A DNA stretch of 64,000 nucleotides from Sulfurimonas sp. (GCF_029027405.1 NZ_CP093396.1:1488001-1552000); one strand, 5' to 3'; shown: positions 45,134-57,574, counted from the first letter of the stretch. The notes: generated by a model not told the origin, from the letters alone. Numbers and translations are program-made.

Positions 45134-48100
45134 TTTTCTCACACTTTCTATTTTATTTATACTACTACAAAATGGTCTTTACATTCAAAAAATTTCACTA
45201 CCAAATATTCATATTAACAAATTATACATAAAATGGAATGAAAAACTAAGTATTAGCATTCAAAATATTAAAATAATTAAAGATTCAAATAAAAATAAAA
45301 TAGATATTGCTGAAGCAGATAAATTATTTAAGGCGCTTTTTCTTTTTGACAATTGGTTTGAAAAAATAGAGATAAATAAAATACACTTTAACGAAATAGA
45401 AGCTTCATTTAAATACCTAGATGGACAAGATGGCTTTTTGTATGCATCATCCAAGTATTTTTCTTTAAAAAGTTCACTTTTTTTTGAATCTGGTTTCTTC
45501 AACGCAAAAATAAATGAATTTAAAGACCTTCAAAGAAATATAAATATAAATGGAAATATAATCTTTAAGGGGCATGACAACAGTGAGTTGATTTCATATT
45601 TAAATGTAAACATTAATGAAGATATAAAACTTAAAGTCTATGCCTTAGCCAACAAAAAACAACTTTTTTATAAAGTAACTTCCGAAAAAGGTATTAAAAA
45701 TATCACACATGTAGTAAATATGTTAAGTATTCCAAATGAGGTACAGTACTGGGTGCGCGATGCAATAAAGATGTCAAGAGTAGAAATTCAATATGCCCAT
45801 GGTTGGATAAACTACAACAATATAGAAGGTGCTCTAAATAACCTACAAGTAAGGGCTGATATTCATGACCTAGAGTATACTTACAACACTTCTCTTGAGC
45901 CTGTTTTATCAAAAAAAACAGAATTAGAATTTAAAAACTCTATCCTTTTTATAAGACCAAAAAAGACATATCAATACAACTTTCACCTAAACAAGAGTTG
46001 GCTTAAAATAGATTTTTCAAAGAAAGAAGAACTTTTAACTATTCACCTACTTTTTAACGCGAAAGTAAACAAGGACCTCTTGCACCTTTTAAATACTTAT
46101 AAAATCAACCTGCCCTTTTTACAAAATAAAGGTAGTGTCGATACGGACTTAAAAATTGAAGTAGGATTAAGAAATATTGATGTTACAGCAAAAGGAAGTT
46201 TCTATACAAAAAAAGCAAATTTTCATTATTTGGGACTAGACATAGATATATTTAATGCACATATTTTTTTAGATAACTATGATATTAAAATTAGAAAAAT
46301 GTACTCTAAATACAAAGATATAGCAACAGCAAATGTCGATGTTAATTTTAATGCTAGTAAAAAAGAAGGATATATAGACTTCGATGTTTTAGATGTGAAT
46401 TTTAAAGATATAGATTTAAAACTGAAAAAAACAAAGACACCGCTAAAGATACTCTATAAAATATCAAAAAAACAAGACACAATAAATGTAAAAAAATCAA
46501 AATGGTTGTACAAAGGTAAAACAATAGAGTTAGATAAAACCACTCTTCTTTTTAATATAGATACTCTTGTTGCTCATATACCAACAACATACATAAAGGT
46601 GGGAAGTTTAGCAACTGCGTACACTTCTGGTACCTTTTCGCTTAATCCAATTAAAATTAATCTAAATATTGATTTATTAAGTTTTATCCTATCTGATATA
46701 AAGATGGATCAATCAAGTGCTTCACTAAAAATACAATATGACAAAAAGGTTAATATTGAAATTAAAGAAACCATTAGGTTCGATGCTAATAGTCTTAACT
46801 ACCTACTTCGAGATACCAAAATAGAAATAAATGATAAAAAATTTAAAATTATAGATGCTTCATTGCAAATAGATGAATTTGCAAGCACTCGCTTTGATGC
46901 TAAGTTTTCTTTTAAAGATGAAAATGGTGTTATTAATTTAAAAAATTTAAAATTTAAAAATAAAGATTTAGGAGAAATTTTTTCTTCTAAAGAGGCTATA
47001 AGATTAGATTTTACATCTAATAAAAAGAAAACTAAAATTACTTCAAAAAAACTTGATATGTATTTTATTCTTAAAGAAAATAGATGGAAGTTGAAATTCA
47101 ATTCTATTGATAATTTTGCAATTAAATCAAAACTTTTAAAGGATTACAATATAAGTAATGGAAACTTTTCTCTTAGTAAAAGAAGCAATCAAAAAAATAT
47201 ACAATTTTCAGCTATAACAAACTATCCCTATAAACTTCTTGTTTTAAATAATAATCCTATACAAAACTATATAATAAAAGGTGAAATTGATGACAAGACA
47301 AAAAATATTATTCTTAATATTAATAAAACAATAGATATAGTTGTAAGTAAAGATATTCAAGTCAAAGCTAAGAATATTGGAATTAATATAAATGAAGTTT
47401 TAAGATATTTTAATGACAGAGAATCAGGTTCTAAAAAAGGTAAGAATATTATCTTTAATGCGCAAAACTCTTATATTTATATTTCAAAAGATAGGCATGC
47501 TATTTCTGATGATATAGAGTTACAATATTTTAATAATGTTGTAAATGCTCAGTTAAAATATAAAGATGCAAATGCCGGCTTTGAACTTAAGAATAAAAAG
47601 TTTTATTTTTTTGGAGAAAACTTTAATGATAAATTTATGGAAAACTTGTTTGCTCTGTCAAAATTCAAAGATGGAACACTCTCGTTTTCTATGGCTGGCT
47701 CAACACAAGAATACGATGGTCTTCTGCACATAAAAAAAACCACAGTAATTGATTATAAAATTTTAAATAATATACTTGCTTTTATAAATACAATTCCATC
47801 TCTTGTGACTTTTTCACTTCCTGGATATAGCAAAAAAGGCTTAGAAGTAAAAAGTGCTTATATGCATTTTTATTCTAAAAACGGTGATATAGATATAAAA
47901 AATATTTCTCTTAATTCTAAGGAGATGAATATCGTTGGTAAAGGTAGTGCAAATATTAAAAATGACACCATAGATTTAAATTTAAATTTAAAAACAGACC
48001 TAGGTAGTAATCTTGCAAAAATTCCGATTGTTGGTTTTATACTTTTGGATAAAGATACGATATCTACCTCGATGAATATTAGTGGGAAACTAAGTGACCC

Positions 48101-48218
48101 TGATATAAAAAGTTTAATCGTCCAAGATATTATTATTGCCCCATTTAATATTTTATGGAGAACACTTATGCTTCCATTTCATCTATTTGAGAGCAAAGAT
48201 GATAATAAAAACAACTAG
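45063..48218 (+). CDS. AsmA/YhdP-like large envelope protein (DUF3971-type)
   Basis: 1051 residues. One N-terminal transmembrane segment (about 13-36), then a long periplasmic stretch of repeating beta strands with alternating charged and hydrophobic residues, as in AsmA/TamB/YhdP bridge-like proteins. The C-terminal 150 residues hold the AsmA-like end (SLPGYSKKGLEVKSAYMHFY, then IVGKGSANIKNDTIDLNL). Such proteins are implicated in phospholipid transfer to the outer membrane. Divergent from and overlapping mltG by 71 bases. Next to a Lol permease and secA, all envelope genes. Confidence 0.82.
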   Translation: MNDKVIINTISKIHFIIVSALLFIFLTLSILFILLQNGLYIQKISLPNIHINKLYIKWNEKLSISIQNIKIIKDSNKNKIDIAEADKLFKALFLFDNWFEKIEINKIHFNEIEASFKYLDGQDGFLYASSKYFSLKSSLFFESGFFNAKINEFKDLQRNININGNIIFKGHDNSELISYLNVNINEDIKLKVYALANKKQLFYKVTSEKGIKNITHVVNMLSIPNEVQYWVRDAIKMSRVEIQYAHGWINYNNIEGALNNLQVRADIHDLEYTYNTSLEPVLSKKTELEFKNSILFIRPKKTYQYNFHLNKSWLKIDFSKKEELLTIHLLFNAKVNKDLLHLLNTYKINLPFLQNKGSVDTDLKIEVGLRNIDVTAKGSFYTKKANFHYLGLDIDIFNAHIFLDNYDIKIRKMYSKYKDIATANVDVNFNASKKEGYIDFDVLDVNFKDIDLKLKKTKTPLKILYKISKKQDTINVKKSKWLYKGKTIELDKTTLLFNIDTLVAHIPTTYIKVGSLATAYTSGTFSLNPIKINLNIDLLSFILSDIKMDQSSASLKIQYDKKVNIEIKETIRFDANSLNYLLRDTKIEINDKKFKIIDASLQIDEFASTRFDAKFSFKDENGVINLKNLKFKNKDLGEIFSSKEAIRLDFTSNKKKTKITSKKLDMYFILKENRWKLKFNSIDNFAIKSKLLKDYNISNGNFSLSKRSNQKNIQFSAITNYPYKLLVLNNNPIQNYIIKGEIDDKTKNIILNINKTIDIVVSKDIQVKAKNIGININEVLRYFNDRESGSKKGKNIIFNAQNSYIYISKDRHAISDDIELQYFNNVVNAQLKYKDANAGFELKNKKFYFFGENFNDKFMENLFALSKFKDGTLSFSMAGSTQEYDGLLHIKKTTVIDYKILNNILAFINTIPSLVTFSLPGYSKKGLEVKSAYMHFYSKNGDIDIKNISLNSKEMNIVGKGSANIKNDTIDLNLNLKTDLGSNLAKIPIVGFILLDKDTISTSMNISGKLSDPDIKSLIVQDIIIAPFNILWRTLMLPFHLFESKDDNKNN

Positions 48219-48219
48219 C

Positions 48220-49422
48220 TTATTCATTTCTTAATACAGTTAAGATATCGACTTCACTTGCTTTTTTTGCTGGATAAAATGAAGAAGCAATTACAATAAC
48301 AAATGCACCGCTTACAATAAGGAAAAAATCTTTTATACTTAAGTCTAAAGGTAAGGTAGTTGTTGGATAAACATCTTTTGGTAAAGAAACAATATCAAAA
48401 TTACTCAAAATCCATAAACCTCCCATACCAAATATTACACCTGAAAATATTCCTGTTATACCTATTGCAATGCCAAGGTATAAAAATACTTTTTTAATCT
48501 CTCCTGTCGTTGCACCAAGTGATAAAAGAAGAGCAATTTCACTTCGTCTATTCATAACTGTCATTAGTAATGAAGAAATTATATTTATAGATGCTATAAG
48601 GATAATAAGCATTAATACTATAAATAATGAGGCTTTTTCCAACTCTAATGCCGCAAAAAAATTAACATTATCCTCCCACCATCCTTTTACAGTAACATTA
48701 ATTGGCAATATTTTTTTTATTTTTAAAATATCATCATGAGGATTTTCTGAAAAAATATGAATTCCATCATATTGATTTGATGGAATGTGTAGCATTGTCT
48801 GCATAGATGCTAGAGTAGTATAGCTATATGCCTTATCATACGCACTAAGCCCAGAATCAAAAATACCTTTTACTTTGAATCTTTTTATTTTTGGTGTTAT
48901 AGACAAGCCTCCTGGTTCAACATTTGTAAAGATATACATTAGTCTATCATCTATAAAAACATTAAACTCTTCTTTTAAGCTTTTACCAATCAATACATCA
49001 AATTTCGAATATTTACTATTTTTTATAGCTTTTGCTAAGATACTATTTACTTTAATTTCATCTTCAAAATTCACACCGAAGATGTATCCACCTTCTAAAT
49101 TTCTTCCACTTCTTGCCATTACAGCTGACTGAACATAGGGGCTAAATTTTAAATTTGGAAACTTTGACTCTAAGTCAATTAGGAGATTTTCATTTACTGC
49201 GCCATAAAATTTTGGAATAATTGTAAGTGGATAGTTCATAATAGTTAGTTTTTTCTTAAATTCTTTATCAAAACCATTCATCAAAGCCATAGCAATTAAA
49301 AGTACCATTACGCCGAGAGTAATACCTAAAAATGCTAGTAAGGCTGATAGAAATATAAAAGGTTGATCCTTGTCAAATCGTAAGAAACGCTTGACAAGAT
49401 ATTGTACTATTGATTTATTCAA
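48220..49422 (-). CDS. lolC: LolC/LolE-type lipoprotein-release ABC permease
   Basis: 400 residues. An N-terminal membrane helix (about 25-48), a large periplasmic MacB-like domain, and three C-terminal helices of the FtsX domain, with [20 protein letters not shown] and the final [13 protein letters not shown]. The product with LolD would extract lipoproteins from the inner membrane for LolA. Campylobacterota usually have a single LolC/E protein. Start overlaps the secA end by 4 bases. lolA lies just beyond secA, which strengthens the call. Confidence 0.88.
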   Translation of the reverse strand: MNKSIVQYLVKRFLRFDKDQPFIFLSALLAFLGITLGVMVLLIAMALMNGFDKEFKKKLTIMNYPLTIIPKFYGAVNENLLIDLESKFPNLKFSPYVQSAVMARSGRNLEGGYIFGVNFEDEIKVNSILAKAIKNSKYSKFDVLIGKSLKEEFNVFIDDRLMYIFTNVEPGGLSITPKIKRFKVKGIFDSGLSAYDKAYSYTTLASMQTMLHIPSNQYDGIHIFSENPHDDILKIKKILPINVTVKGWWEDNVNFFAALELEKASLFIVLMLIILIASINIISSLLMTVMNRRSEIALLLSLGATTGEIKKVFLYLGIAIGITGIFSGVIFGMGGLWILSNFDIVSLPKDVYPTTTLPLDLSIKDFFLIVSGAFVIVIASSFYPAKKASEVDILTVLRNE

Positions 49423-51995
49423 GAAGCAAAGGCACCTTTTTTTGGTCCGCTTTTACCGCAACATTGCTTATATTTTTTTCCACTTCCACAAGGACAAGGT
49501 TCATTTCTTGATATTTTTTTAACGCTGATTTTTTCATTGTCTTTTGATTTATGGTTAAGTTCTCTTGCGGCTTCATCAAGTTTTCTTTGTAGTTCTAACT
49601 GCTGAGCAACCTCGGCTGCTTCATCTTCTGGTGCTTCCATTCTAAACTGAATAATTTGAAGAGTTTTAATAGTGTTGAATTTAATATCTTTTATAAGTTC
49701 AGTAAAAAGATTATAACTCTCTTTTTTATACTCAACAAGAGGGTCTTTTTGATTGTATGCACGAAGTCTAATGCCTGTTTTCATAGTATCCATAGAGTAT
49801 AGATGCTCTCTCCACGCATTATCTAACTCTTTTAAATACAATTCTCTTGCTATTTCATGCTGTATATCTTCTTCTAAAACACTCATTTTATCATTGTATG
49901 ATTTTTTAATTTCAGTTGTAATTTTTTCTTGAAGTTCTTCAAAATCTAAAGATTCATAATCTTGTAAAATTAGATCAAGATTTATCTCTTCTTTTACAAC
50001 TTCAAGTAGCTTCTTAAGGTTAAAGTCTTCTCTTGCTCCACCATCAAAAATATCACAGTTATTTAAAATATTGTCAACATACTCAACTCTAACTTCATCA
50101 ATCTTCTCAATTATATCAAAGTCCGAATCTAAAAGCTGATTTCTAAATTTATATACGATTTTTCTTTGTTCATTTGCAACATCATCGTATTCAACAATCT
50201 GCTTTCTACCCTCATAGTGCATATTTTCAACTTTTTTCTGAGCTTTTTCAACCGCACGAGTAACCATTTTAGACTCTATAAACTCTCCATCTTCAACGCC
50301 TAATCTTTCCATAATAGATTTTATCTTATCGCTTCCAAAAATACGAAGTAAGTTGTCTTCTAGTGATAGATAAAATTGGGTAGTTCCGGCATCGCCTTGT
50401 CTACCACTACGACCACGAAGTTGGTTGTCAATACGGCGATTTTCATGCCGTTCAGTACCTACTATGTATAAACCACCAAGTTCTGTTACTTCAGCATTTA
50501 CTTTGATATCAACACCACGACCTGCCATATTAGTTGCAATAGTTACAGCACCTTTAACACCAGCATTTTTAATGATTTCACCCTCTTGTTCGTGGTTTTT
50601 AGCATTTAAAACAGTATGAGCAATTTTTTCTTTCTTTAATACATCGTGTAAATCTTCAGATTTTTCTATAGATGCAGTACCTATTAATATTGGTTGACCT
50701 GTTTTAGATAATTTTTTAATTGTTTCTATAACAGCAGTAAATTTTTCTTCTTCTGTTTTATAAATTAAATCATTTAAATCTGCTCTTGTGATTGGTATAT
50801 TTGTAGGTATAGAAACAACATCAAGTGAGTATATTTGAGTAAACTCAGTAGCTTCTGTTTCTGCTGTTCCAGTCATACCAGCTAGTTTATCATACATTCT
50901 AAAGTAGTTTTGAAATGTAATATCTGCTAGAGTTTGAGTTTCTTCTTTAATCTCAACTTTTTCTTTTGCTTCTAGTGCTTGATGAAGTCCTTCACTAAAA
51001 CGACGACCTTCACTAAGTCTTCCTGTAAATTCATCAACAATGACAACTTCACCGCTATTAACTACATAATCAACATCTTTTTCAAACAAGTAGTTTGCTT
51101 TAAGTGCTTGATCAAGAGCATGGGGCAAAGATGAGTTTTCAACACTATAAAGATTTTCAACCCCAAAAAGTTCTTCTGCTTTAGTAATTCCATCTTCTGT
51201 AATAAGAACTACCTTGTCTTTTTCATCAACCGTAAAATGCTCATCTTTTGTTAGCTTTAGAGCTATGCCATTAGCATCTGCATAGTCTTGCATCGTTCTA
51301 TTTGTTGGTCCAGAAATAATAAGTGGTGTTCTTGCCTCATCAATTAAAATACTATCAACTTCATCAACAATTACAAAATTATGATTTCTTTGAGCCATCT
51401 GATCCGCTGAATAGCTCATATTATCTCTCAAATAATCAAATCCAAACTCGTTATTTGTTCCATATGTTATGTCACACTTATATGCTTGTATTTTTTCTTC
51501 TGGAGTTGCATTACTTTCAAGAACAGTACCAACAGTAAAACCTAAATAATTATACAAAACACCCATTTCTGTAGCATCTCTAGATGCTAAGTAATCATTT
51601 ACGGTGACTAGATGAACACCTTTTGAGCTAAGTGCATTTAAAACAATAGCCAATGTCGCAACAAGTGTTTTACCCTCACCTGTTTTCATCTCAGCTATTC
51701 TACCTTCATGTAAAACCATGCCACCGATCAACTGAACATCAAAGTGTCTCATCTCTAAAACTCTCTTACTTACTTCTCTAGTAATAGCAAAAGAATCCTC
51801 AAGTACATCATTTAAAGTTTTCTCTTTATTTTTAACAGCATCTCTTATCTCATCAAATGCTTTTTTTAATTCATCATCACTTAAAGCCTCATATTGAGCT
51901 TCTAGTGCATTTATTTTTTTAACTCTTGTTGAATATTTTTTCAATTCTCGATCATTTGAAGTACCAAAAATCTTACCCATTAATGCTTGTAGCAT
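49419..51995 (-). CDS. secA: Preprotein translocase ATPase SecA
   Basis: 858 residues. Walker A region [13 protein letters not shown], Walker B region [16 protein letters not shown], helicase motifs [11 protein letters not shown] and [11 protein letters not shown]. The C-terminal zinc finger [14 protein letters not shown] binds SecB or the ribosome. Drives export through SecYEG. Full length. Coupled by a 4-base overlap to the Lol permease gene. Confidence 0.98.
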   Translation of the reverse strand: MLQALMGKIFGTSNDRELKKYSTRVKKINALEAQYEALSDDELKKAFDEIRDAVKNKEKTLNDVLEDSFAITREVSKRVLEMRHFDVQLIGGMVLHEGRIAEMKTGEGKTLVATLAIVLNALSSKGVHLVTVNDYLASRDATEMGVLYNYLGFTVGTVLESNATPEEKIQAYKCDITYGTNNEFGFDYLRDNMSYSADQMAQRNHNFVIVDEVDSILIDEARTPLIISGPTNRTMQDYADANGIALKLTKDEHFTVDEKDKVVLITEDGITKAEELFGVENLYSVENSSLPHALDQALKANYLFEKDVDYVVNSGEVVIVDEFTGRLSEGRRFSEGLHQALEAKEKVEIKEETQTLADITFQNYFRMYDKLAGMTGTAETEATEFTQIYSLDVVSIPTNIPITRADLNDLIYKTEEEKFTAVIETIKKLSKTGQPILIGTASIEKSEDLHDVLKKEKIAHTVLNAKNHEQEGEIIKNAGVKGAVTIATNMAGRGVDIKVNAEVTELGGLYIVGTERHENRRIDNQLRGRSGRQGDAGTTQFYLSLEDNLLRIFGSDKIKSIMERLGVEDGEFIESKMVTRAVEKAQKKVENMHYEGRKQIVEYDDVANEQRKIVYKFRNQLLDSDFDIIEKIDEVRVEYVDNILNNCDIFDGGAREDFNLKKLLEVVKEEINLDLILQDYESLDFEELQEKITTEIKKSYNDKMSVLEEDIQHEIARELYLKELDNAWREHLYSMDTMKTGIRLRAYNQKDPLVEYKKESYNLFTELIKDIKFNTIKTLQIIQFRMEAPEDEAAEVAQQLELQRKLDEAARELNHKSKDNEKISVKKISRNEPCPCGSGKKYKQCCGKSGPKKGAFAS

Positions 51996-52121
51996 TCGCT
52001 TACCTTAATATAGGCAACTATATAATATACTATATAGTTGCCACTGAAATTGCCCTCATTCTAGCATAGTAATAATTACAGTTTGCATAAATTTGATATA
52101 ATTTCTAAAACAAGGAATTTT

Positions 52122-52637
52122 ATGAAATATATTTTAACTCTACTTCTATCTTCAACACTAAGTTTTGCCTCTATTGATACACTAAAATCATTCAAGGCAA
52201 ACTTCACACAAACCATAACAGATGAAAAGAACAAGTCTTTAGTTTATAGAGGACAAATCATAGCTTCAAAGCCACAAAATGCTCTTTGGAACTACAAAAA
52301 ACCAATAAAAAAAAATGTATATATAAACAGCTTTAGAGTTGTTGTTGTAGAACCAGAGATAGAACAGGTTATTATAAGAAATATAAAATCTGATTTTGAT
52401 TTTTTTAAAATACTCAAGAGTGCCAAACAAATCAATAAAAATACTTATGAAGCAAAATATAGAGAATCAAAATTTACAATTATTATAGAAAAAGAGATTA
52501 TTAAATCAATTTCATATATTGATGAGTTTGAAAATAATGTAAAAATAATTTTTAGTAATCAGGAACAAAATAAAAAGATTAATAATGAGATATTTATTCC
52601 AAAGTACCCTTTAGAATTTGATGTTATAAGAGATTAA
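52122..52637 (+). CDS. lolA: Outer-membrane lipoprotein carrier LolA
   Basis: 171 residues from the ATG at 52122, with AAGGA seven bases upstream; an earlier TTG at 52083 would put 13 residues before the signal peptide and is unlikely. Residues 1-17 are a Sec signal peptide. The mature start has LKSFKANFTQTITDEKNKS and LVYRGQIIASKPQNALW with the Trp-Tyr pair typical of LolA. It ferries lipoproteins across the periplasm. Single gene with its own terminator, convergent to acnB. Confidence 0.9.
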   Translation: MKYILTLLLSSTLSFASIDTLKSFKANFTQTITDEKNKSLVYRGQIIASKPQNALWNYKKPIKKNVYINSFRVVVVEPEIEQVIIRNIKSDFDFFKILKSAKQINKNTYEAKYRESKFTIIIEKEIIKSISYIDEFENNVKIIFSNQEQNKKINNEIFIPKYPLEFDVIRD

Positions 52638-52661
52638 AAAAAAGGGCTTTGCCCTTTTTTT
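52637..52661. terminator. Bidirectional Rho-independent terminator between lolA and acnB
   Basis: Stem AAAAAAAGGGC / GCCCTTTTTTT with a three-base loop. The T run follows the stem on both strands, so it ends lolA (+) and acnB (-). It overlaps the last two bases of the acnB stop codon and the last base of lolA, a very compact arrangement. Confidence 0.92.
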
Positions 52662-55227
52662 ATTTAATCATTGCAGATAGTTCGTCTTTACTAACTTTGT
52701 TAAAGTTAAGATATTTATAAATCTCATCAGTCATTTCTGGTTTGATTTTATTTTCAACCATTGAAAGATACTCAGATGCTGAAGGTAATGCACCTTTAAG
52801 AGCTACAACAGCTGCAAGTTCAGCAGAACCAAGATAAACTTGAGAACCTTTACCTAATCTGTTATCAAAGTTTCTTGTTGAAGTTGAGAATACATAAGCA
52901 TTAACAGCAACCGAAGCTTGATTACCCATACATAAAGAACAACCAGGAATCTCAGTTCTAGCTCCAGCCATACCAAATACAGAGTAATAACCCTCTTCTT
53001 GAAGAGTTTTCTCATCCATCTTAGTTGGAGGACAAATCCAAAGCTTGTTTGCAACTGCACCCTCACCTTTAAGAATCTCACCAGCAGCTCTAAAAAGACC
53101 AATATTTGTCATACATGAACCAACAAATACTTCATCAATTTTTGTGTGCATGCCCTGCGCATGAATTTCACTTAACGACTTAACATCATCTGGATCATTT
53201 GGACAAGCTAAAAGAGGCTCAGTGATCTTATCCATATCTATTTCGATTATAGCTGCATACTCTGCATCTTTATCAGCTTTTAAAAGTTCAGGATTAGCAA
53301 TCCATGCTTTCATTTTATCAGCTCTTCTTTGTAGAGTTGCTGCATCTTGATAACCTTGAGCAATTAACTCTTCAATTAGCACTATGTTTGACTCTAAATA
53401 CTCAATAATTGGTTCTTTATTAAGACTAACAGCACATGCTGCTGCTGAACGCTCCGCTGAAGCATCTGAAAGCTCAAAAGCTTGTTCAACTTTTAAATCT
53501 GGAAGACCTTCAATCTCTAAAACACGACCAGCAAAAATATTTTTCTTACCCGCTTTAGCAACAGTTAATAAACCATCTTTAATAGCTTGGTAAGGAATAG
53601 CATTAACCATATCACGAAGAGTGATACCTGGTTGCAAACTACCTTTAAATCTAACAAGTACAGATTCTGGCATAGTAAGAGGCATCATACCTGTAACACC
53701 TGCAAATGCGACAAGACCTGAACCAGCTGGAAAAGAGATACCAATTGGGAAACGAGTATGTGAATCTCCACCTGTACCTACAGTATCTGGCATACAAAGT
53801 CTATTTAACCAAGAGTGAATTACTCCATCACCTGGACGAAGAATAAAACCTTTTCTTTCAGTCCAAAATTTTGGAAGAGTATGTTGAAGATTGATGTCTG
53901 CTGGTTTTGGATAAGCAGCAGTATGACAAAATGACTGCATAACCATATCTGCGCCAAAATTCAGAGCAGCAAGTTCTTTTACTTCATCTCTTGTCATTGG
54001 ACCTGTTGTATCTTGAGAACCAACAGTTGTCGCAATTGGCTCACAGTAAACATTTGGTTTAATACCTTCAACACCACAAGCACGACCAACCATTTTTTGT
54101 GCTAGTGTATAACCTTTACCATTATCTGCAGGTTGTGAAGGAGTCATAAATAAATCTCCTACATCTAAGCCTAATGCTTCTCTAGCTTTTGCGGTTAAAC
54201 CTTTTCCAATAATAAGCGGAATACGACCACCAGCTCTCATTTCATCTGGAAGAGTATTTGGAGAGATTTCATAAGTAGAAACTACTTTTCCATCTTTTTC
54301 AATTGTACCATCAAATGGTTTAACTGTGATAACATCACCCGTATTTAGTTCTGAAGTTGGTGCTTGAATAGGGATACATCCTGAATCTTCTGCTGTATTA
54401 AAGAAAATTGGAGCAATAATATCACCAATAACGATACCACCTGTTCTTTTATTTGGAATACCTTTAATATCAACACCCATATGCCATTGAACAGAGTTAA
54501 TGCCAGATTTGCGAGAAGAACCGGTACCCACAACATCACCAACATATGCTAATGGGTGACCTTTTTCTTTTAGTTTTTCCATAGTTTCTAATGGATTTTC
54601 CATTCTGCTTACTAGAAATGCTTTTGCATGAACAGGAATATCTGCCCTCGTAAAAGCTTCAGATGCAGGAGATAAATCATCAGTATTTGTTTCACCTGGA
54701 ATCTTATATACTGTTACAGTGATTTCTTTAGACATTGCAGGCTTATTAGTAAACCATTCACCGTTTGCCCAAGACTCAATAATTTCTTTAGCTCTAGCGT
54801 TACCTGTGTCCATTAATGTTTTCACATCATTAAACACATCATATACTAAGATTGTATTTTTAAGTTGCTCTGCTGCAGCATCTGCAACATCAGAATCAAG
54901 CTTAAGTGCTTCAACCAATGGAGTTACATTAAAACCACCAAGCATTAAACCTAAGATTTCACATGCTTTCACAGCATTTATAGCGTCACAAGGAGCTTTT
55001 CCTTGGACTACATCATTTAAAAATGCAGCCTTTACATAAGCAGCATCATCAACACCAGCTGGAATTTTATTTTCAAATATATCCATTAAATAATCTTCCT
55101 CCACAATTGGTGAAGTTTTCAATAATTCAACAAGTTCTGCTGTCTGCTCAGCAGTTAAAGCTAATGGTGGAACACCCTCTGCCCCTCTCTGTGCTGTATG
55201 TGTTTTATAGTCTTCAATAAACGCCAT
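52660..55227 (-). CDS. acnB: Aconitate hydratase B
   Basis: 855 residues, the AcnB type with N-terminal HEAT-like and swivel domains ([29 protein letters not shown]). Cluster cysteines are in [10 protein letters not shown] and [10 protein letters not shown]. Substrate contact [19 protein letters not shown]. Interconverts citrate and isocitrate, feeding icd at 42-44 kb. Single-gene unit with AT-rich tandem repeats in its upstream region. Confidence 0.98.
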   Translation of the reverse strand: MAFIEDYKTHTAQRGAEGVPPLALTAEQTAELVELLKTSPIVEEDYLMDIFENKIPAGVDDAAYVKAAFLNDVVQGKAPCDAINAVKACEILGLMLGGFNVTPLVEALKLDSDVADAAAEQLKNTILVYDVFNDVKTLMDTGNARAKEIIESWANGEWFTNKPAMSKEITVTVYKIPGETNTDDLSPASEAFTRADIPVHAKAFLVSRMENPLETMEKLKEKGHPLAYVGDVVGTGSSRKSGINSVQWHMGVDIKGIPNKRTGGIVIGDIIAPIFFNTAEDSGCIPIQAPTSELNTGDVITVKPFDGTIEKDGKVVSTYEISPNTLPDEMRAGGRIPLIIGKGLTAKAREALGLDVGDLFMTPSQPADNGKGYTLAQKMVGRACGVEGIKPNVYCEPIATTVGSQDTTGPMTRDEVKELAALNFGADMVMQSFCHTAAYPKPADINLQHTLPKFWTERKGFILRPGDGVIHSWLNRLCMPDTVGTGGDSHTRFPIGISFPAGSGLVAFAGVTGMMPLTMPESVLVRFKGSLQPGITLRDMVNAIPYQAIKDGLLTVAKAGKKNIFAGRVLEIEGLPDLKVEQAFELSDASAERSAAACAVSLNKEPIIEYLESNIVLIEELIAQGYQDAATLQRRADKMKAWIANPELLKADKDAEYAAIIEIDMDKITEPLLACPNDPDDVKSLSEIHAQGMHTKIDEVFVGSCMTNIGLFRAAGEILKGEGAVANKLWICPPTKMDEKTLQEEGYYSVFGMAGARTEIPGCSLCMGNQASVAVNAYVFSTSTRNFDNRLGKGSQVYLGSAELAAVVALKGALPSASEYLSMVENKIKPEMTDEIYKYLNFNKVSKDELSAMIK

Positions 55228-55340
55228 AATAATCCTTATGTTTAAATTTATAGAGGGATTATAGCCAAATTATGAGAGTAGGAATAATTAGTGTTACTTA
55301 TAGTAGCTTTACTTTTAAATATGTTAAGAATAGTAACATA

Positions 55341-55390
55341 AAATTAAATTAAATTAAATTAAATATTTTTAAATATTTTTAAATATTTTA
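55341..55390. repeat. Short tandem repeats upstream of acnB
   Basis: Four exact copies of AAATT (55341-55360) run into three copies of a ten-base unit AAATATTTTT (55361-55390, last copy one base different). The array fills most of the space between the ftsK stop, which it overlaps, and the acnB promoter region. It could act as an UP-like or bent element; length variation by slippage is possible. Confidence 0.8.
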
Positions 55391-57514
55391 TAAAATTTCT
55401 CGAACACCTTTTGCGTTTGTAGTAGACAAGATACCTTCGCCCTCAAGTTGCTCTATAATTCTTGCTGAACGATTGTAGCCTATTTGTAATTTTCGTTGCA
55501 GGTAGGAAATAGATGTTTTTCTATCTGTAAGTATCACATGTTTTGCTTCATTGTATAAGGAATCTAACTCTTCGTATGATTCACTTTTAAATTCACTTGT
55601 TTCAAGAGTATCTTCCAACAGAAAGCTTTTATCATAGCTAGGTTCTCTTTGTGACTTAATAAACTCAACTATATCTTCTATCTCTTTTTCTGTACTCCAT
55701 GGAGCATGAAGACGCACTAAACCAGTTGAGCCAGGTGGAGTAAAAAGCATATCCCCTCGTCCCAATAATGACTCAGCACCCATCTGGTCTAAAATGATTT
55801 TAGAATCAACTTTTTGCCCTACTCTATACGATATTCTAGATGGTAAGTTTGCTTTTATAAGTCCAGTTACAACATCAACAGATGGTCTTTGAGTAGCAAC
55901 TACCAAATGAATTCCAGATGCTCTTGCCATTTGAGCAAGTCTTGCTATTGAATGTTCAACTTCTTTACCGCTTGTCATCATTAAATCTGCTAACTCATCT
56001 ATTATAACAACAATATATGGAAATGATTCTCCACCTTCCTTTTTTGCTTTTTCGTTGTAGTTTTCTATATTTTTAGTTCTTGTCTCAGCCATCATTTCGT
56101 AGCGTCTTTCCATCTCACTAACCATATTATTTAAAGCTACTATTGCTTGTTTTGGTTTTGTTATCACAGGAGTAAGAAGATGTGGAATATCATTATAAAT
56201 AGAAAACTCAAGCATCTTAGGGTCAATCATTAAAAGTCTAAGTTGATCAGGCGAATTTTTGTATAGAAGTGATAAAATCATTGCATTAATACCAACACTT
56301 TTACCACTTCCTGTTGTACCAGCAATTAGAAGATGTGGAAGCTTTTTAAGGTCTGTTACAAAAGGTTTTCCAACAATATCTTTTCCAAGTGCGATTGTAA
56401 GTGGTGAAGATGAGTCTTTAAAAAGTTTAGAATCAAGCAAATCTCTCAAATAAATAGTATCTACACTATCATTTGGTATTTCAATACCCACAACATCCTT
56501 TCCAGGTATAGGTGCCTGAATACGAATTGTTTCAGCTGATAAAGCCATCGCTAAATCATCTTGCAAATTTAATATTTTACTAACTTTTACATTTGCTGCC
56601 GGTTTAAACTCAAAAGTAGATACAACAGGTCCAGCATAAGTTCTAACAACATCTCCATCTATCTTAAAATGAGCTAATTTTTCTATTAAATAGCGTATCT
56701 TATCATCTAGCTCACTTTCATCAATATTATGTTTTGTAATATCTGCTTTTTGCAAAAAATCGACAGACGGAAGAGTAAAGTTTTTTGGTTTTTCAACTTT
56801 ACCTTTTTCAATACTTTCTAATAATTTAGTATTTTCTTCTAGCTCATCTACAATTAAAGCATTTTTTTGCTCTTTTACTTTTAGTGCAATATCTAAAATA
56901 GTATTTGTATGTTTTTCTTTAGAAACCTTTTTAACTTCCATCACTTGCTCTTTTTCTTGAGCTTGAATAAGTTTTTTATTCTCATTTTGTCGCAAATAAG
57001 CTGGTTCATCATACTCGCTGCTTGTGTTGTTCTCTTCTATAATATTATCAATTGACTTTTCTTTTTTTACTTTTACTTTTAATATTGAAGCGAGTTCTTT
57101 CATACTTTTATTTGCAAGTAGAAGCACTGAAACAGATGTAATAATAAACCAAAAAATCCAAAGTCCTAAAAGACCTATATATGGAGATAAAAAGTCGGTA
57201 AAATCCGCACCTATTTTTCCTCTAAACTCATTTTGAACAAGCATTGATTGTGCTAAAAGAAAAGAAAATAGTATTAAAAAAGAGGCAATTCCAAGCTCAA
57301 ATTTACGAATATTAAACGAAGGATTTTTGTATAAAAAATATAACGGTAACAAAAATAAAAGTAAATAGACAAAAGAAACATATCCAAAATACAAATGGTT
57401 ATATGTTGAAAAAGCAACACCATAACTTCCTATAAGACCACTATGTCCGAATATAGTGGCAAAACTTAAATAGATTATGATTCCAAATGTAGCAATAAAT
57501 ATGGTTTCTTTCAA
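55388..57514 (-). CDS. ftsK: DNA translocase FtsK
   Basis: 708 residues, shorter than E. coli FtsK (1329) because the linker is short. Four N-terminal membrane segments (within residues 1-155), a charged linker, then the motor: Walker A AGTTGSGKSVGINAM, Walker B VVIIDELADLM, and ATQRPSVDVVTGLIK. The C-terminal gamma winged helix starts LTDRKTSISYLQRKLQIGYN and reads polar DNA motifs. It pumps DNA at the septum for chromosome dimer resolution. 60 bases separate it from flgL. Confidence 0.97.
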   Translation of the reverse strand: MKETIFIATFGIIIYLSFATIFGHSGLIGSYGVAFSTYNHLYFGYVSFVYLLLFLLPLYFLYKNPSFNIRKFELGIASFLILFSFLLAQSMLVQNEFRGKIGADFTDFLSPYIGLLGLWIFWFIITSVSVLLLANKSMKELASILKVKVKKEKSIDNIIEENNTSSEYDEPAYLRQNENKKLIQAQEKEQVMEVKKVSKEKHTNTILDIALKVKEQKNALIVDELEENTKLLESIEKGKVEKPKNFTLPSVDFLQKADITKHNIDESELDDKIRYLIEKLAHFKIDGDVVRTYAGPVVSTFEFKPAANVKVSKILNLQDDLAMALSAETIRIQAPIPGKDVVGIEIPNDSVDTIYLRDLLDSKLFKDSSSPLTIALGKDIVGKPFVTDLKKLPHLLIAGTTGSGKSVGINAMILSLLYKNSPDQLRLLMIDPKMLEFSIYNDIPHLLTPVITKPKQAIVALNNMVSEMERRYEMMAETRTKNIENYNEKAKKEGGESFPYIVVIIDELADLMMTSGKEVEHSIARLAQMARASGIHLVVATQRPSVDVVTGLIKANLPSRISYRVGQKVDSKIILDQMGAESLLGRGDMLFTPPGSTGLVRLHAPWSTEKEIEDIVEFIKSQREPSYDKSFLLEDTLETSEFKSESYEELDSLYNEAKHVILTDRKTSISYLQRKLQIGYNRSARIIEQLEGEGILSTTNAKGVREIL

Positions 57515-57574
57515 ATTACCTTCGCCTTTAAAATATAGATAGTTGTTTAATAAATTGAAGTATAGCCAAAAATT

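Noticed and set aside
45703-45912. Minus-strand frame inside the AsmA-like gene
   Set aside because: Shadow of a long, well-supported plus-strand gene; no independent evidence. The same applies to antisense frames inside secA, acnB, icd, sucCD, fumC and ftsK.
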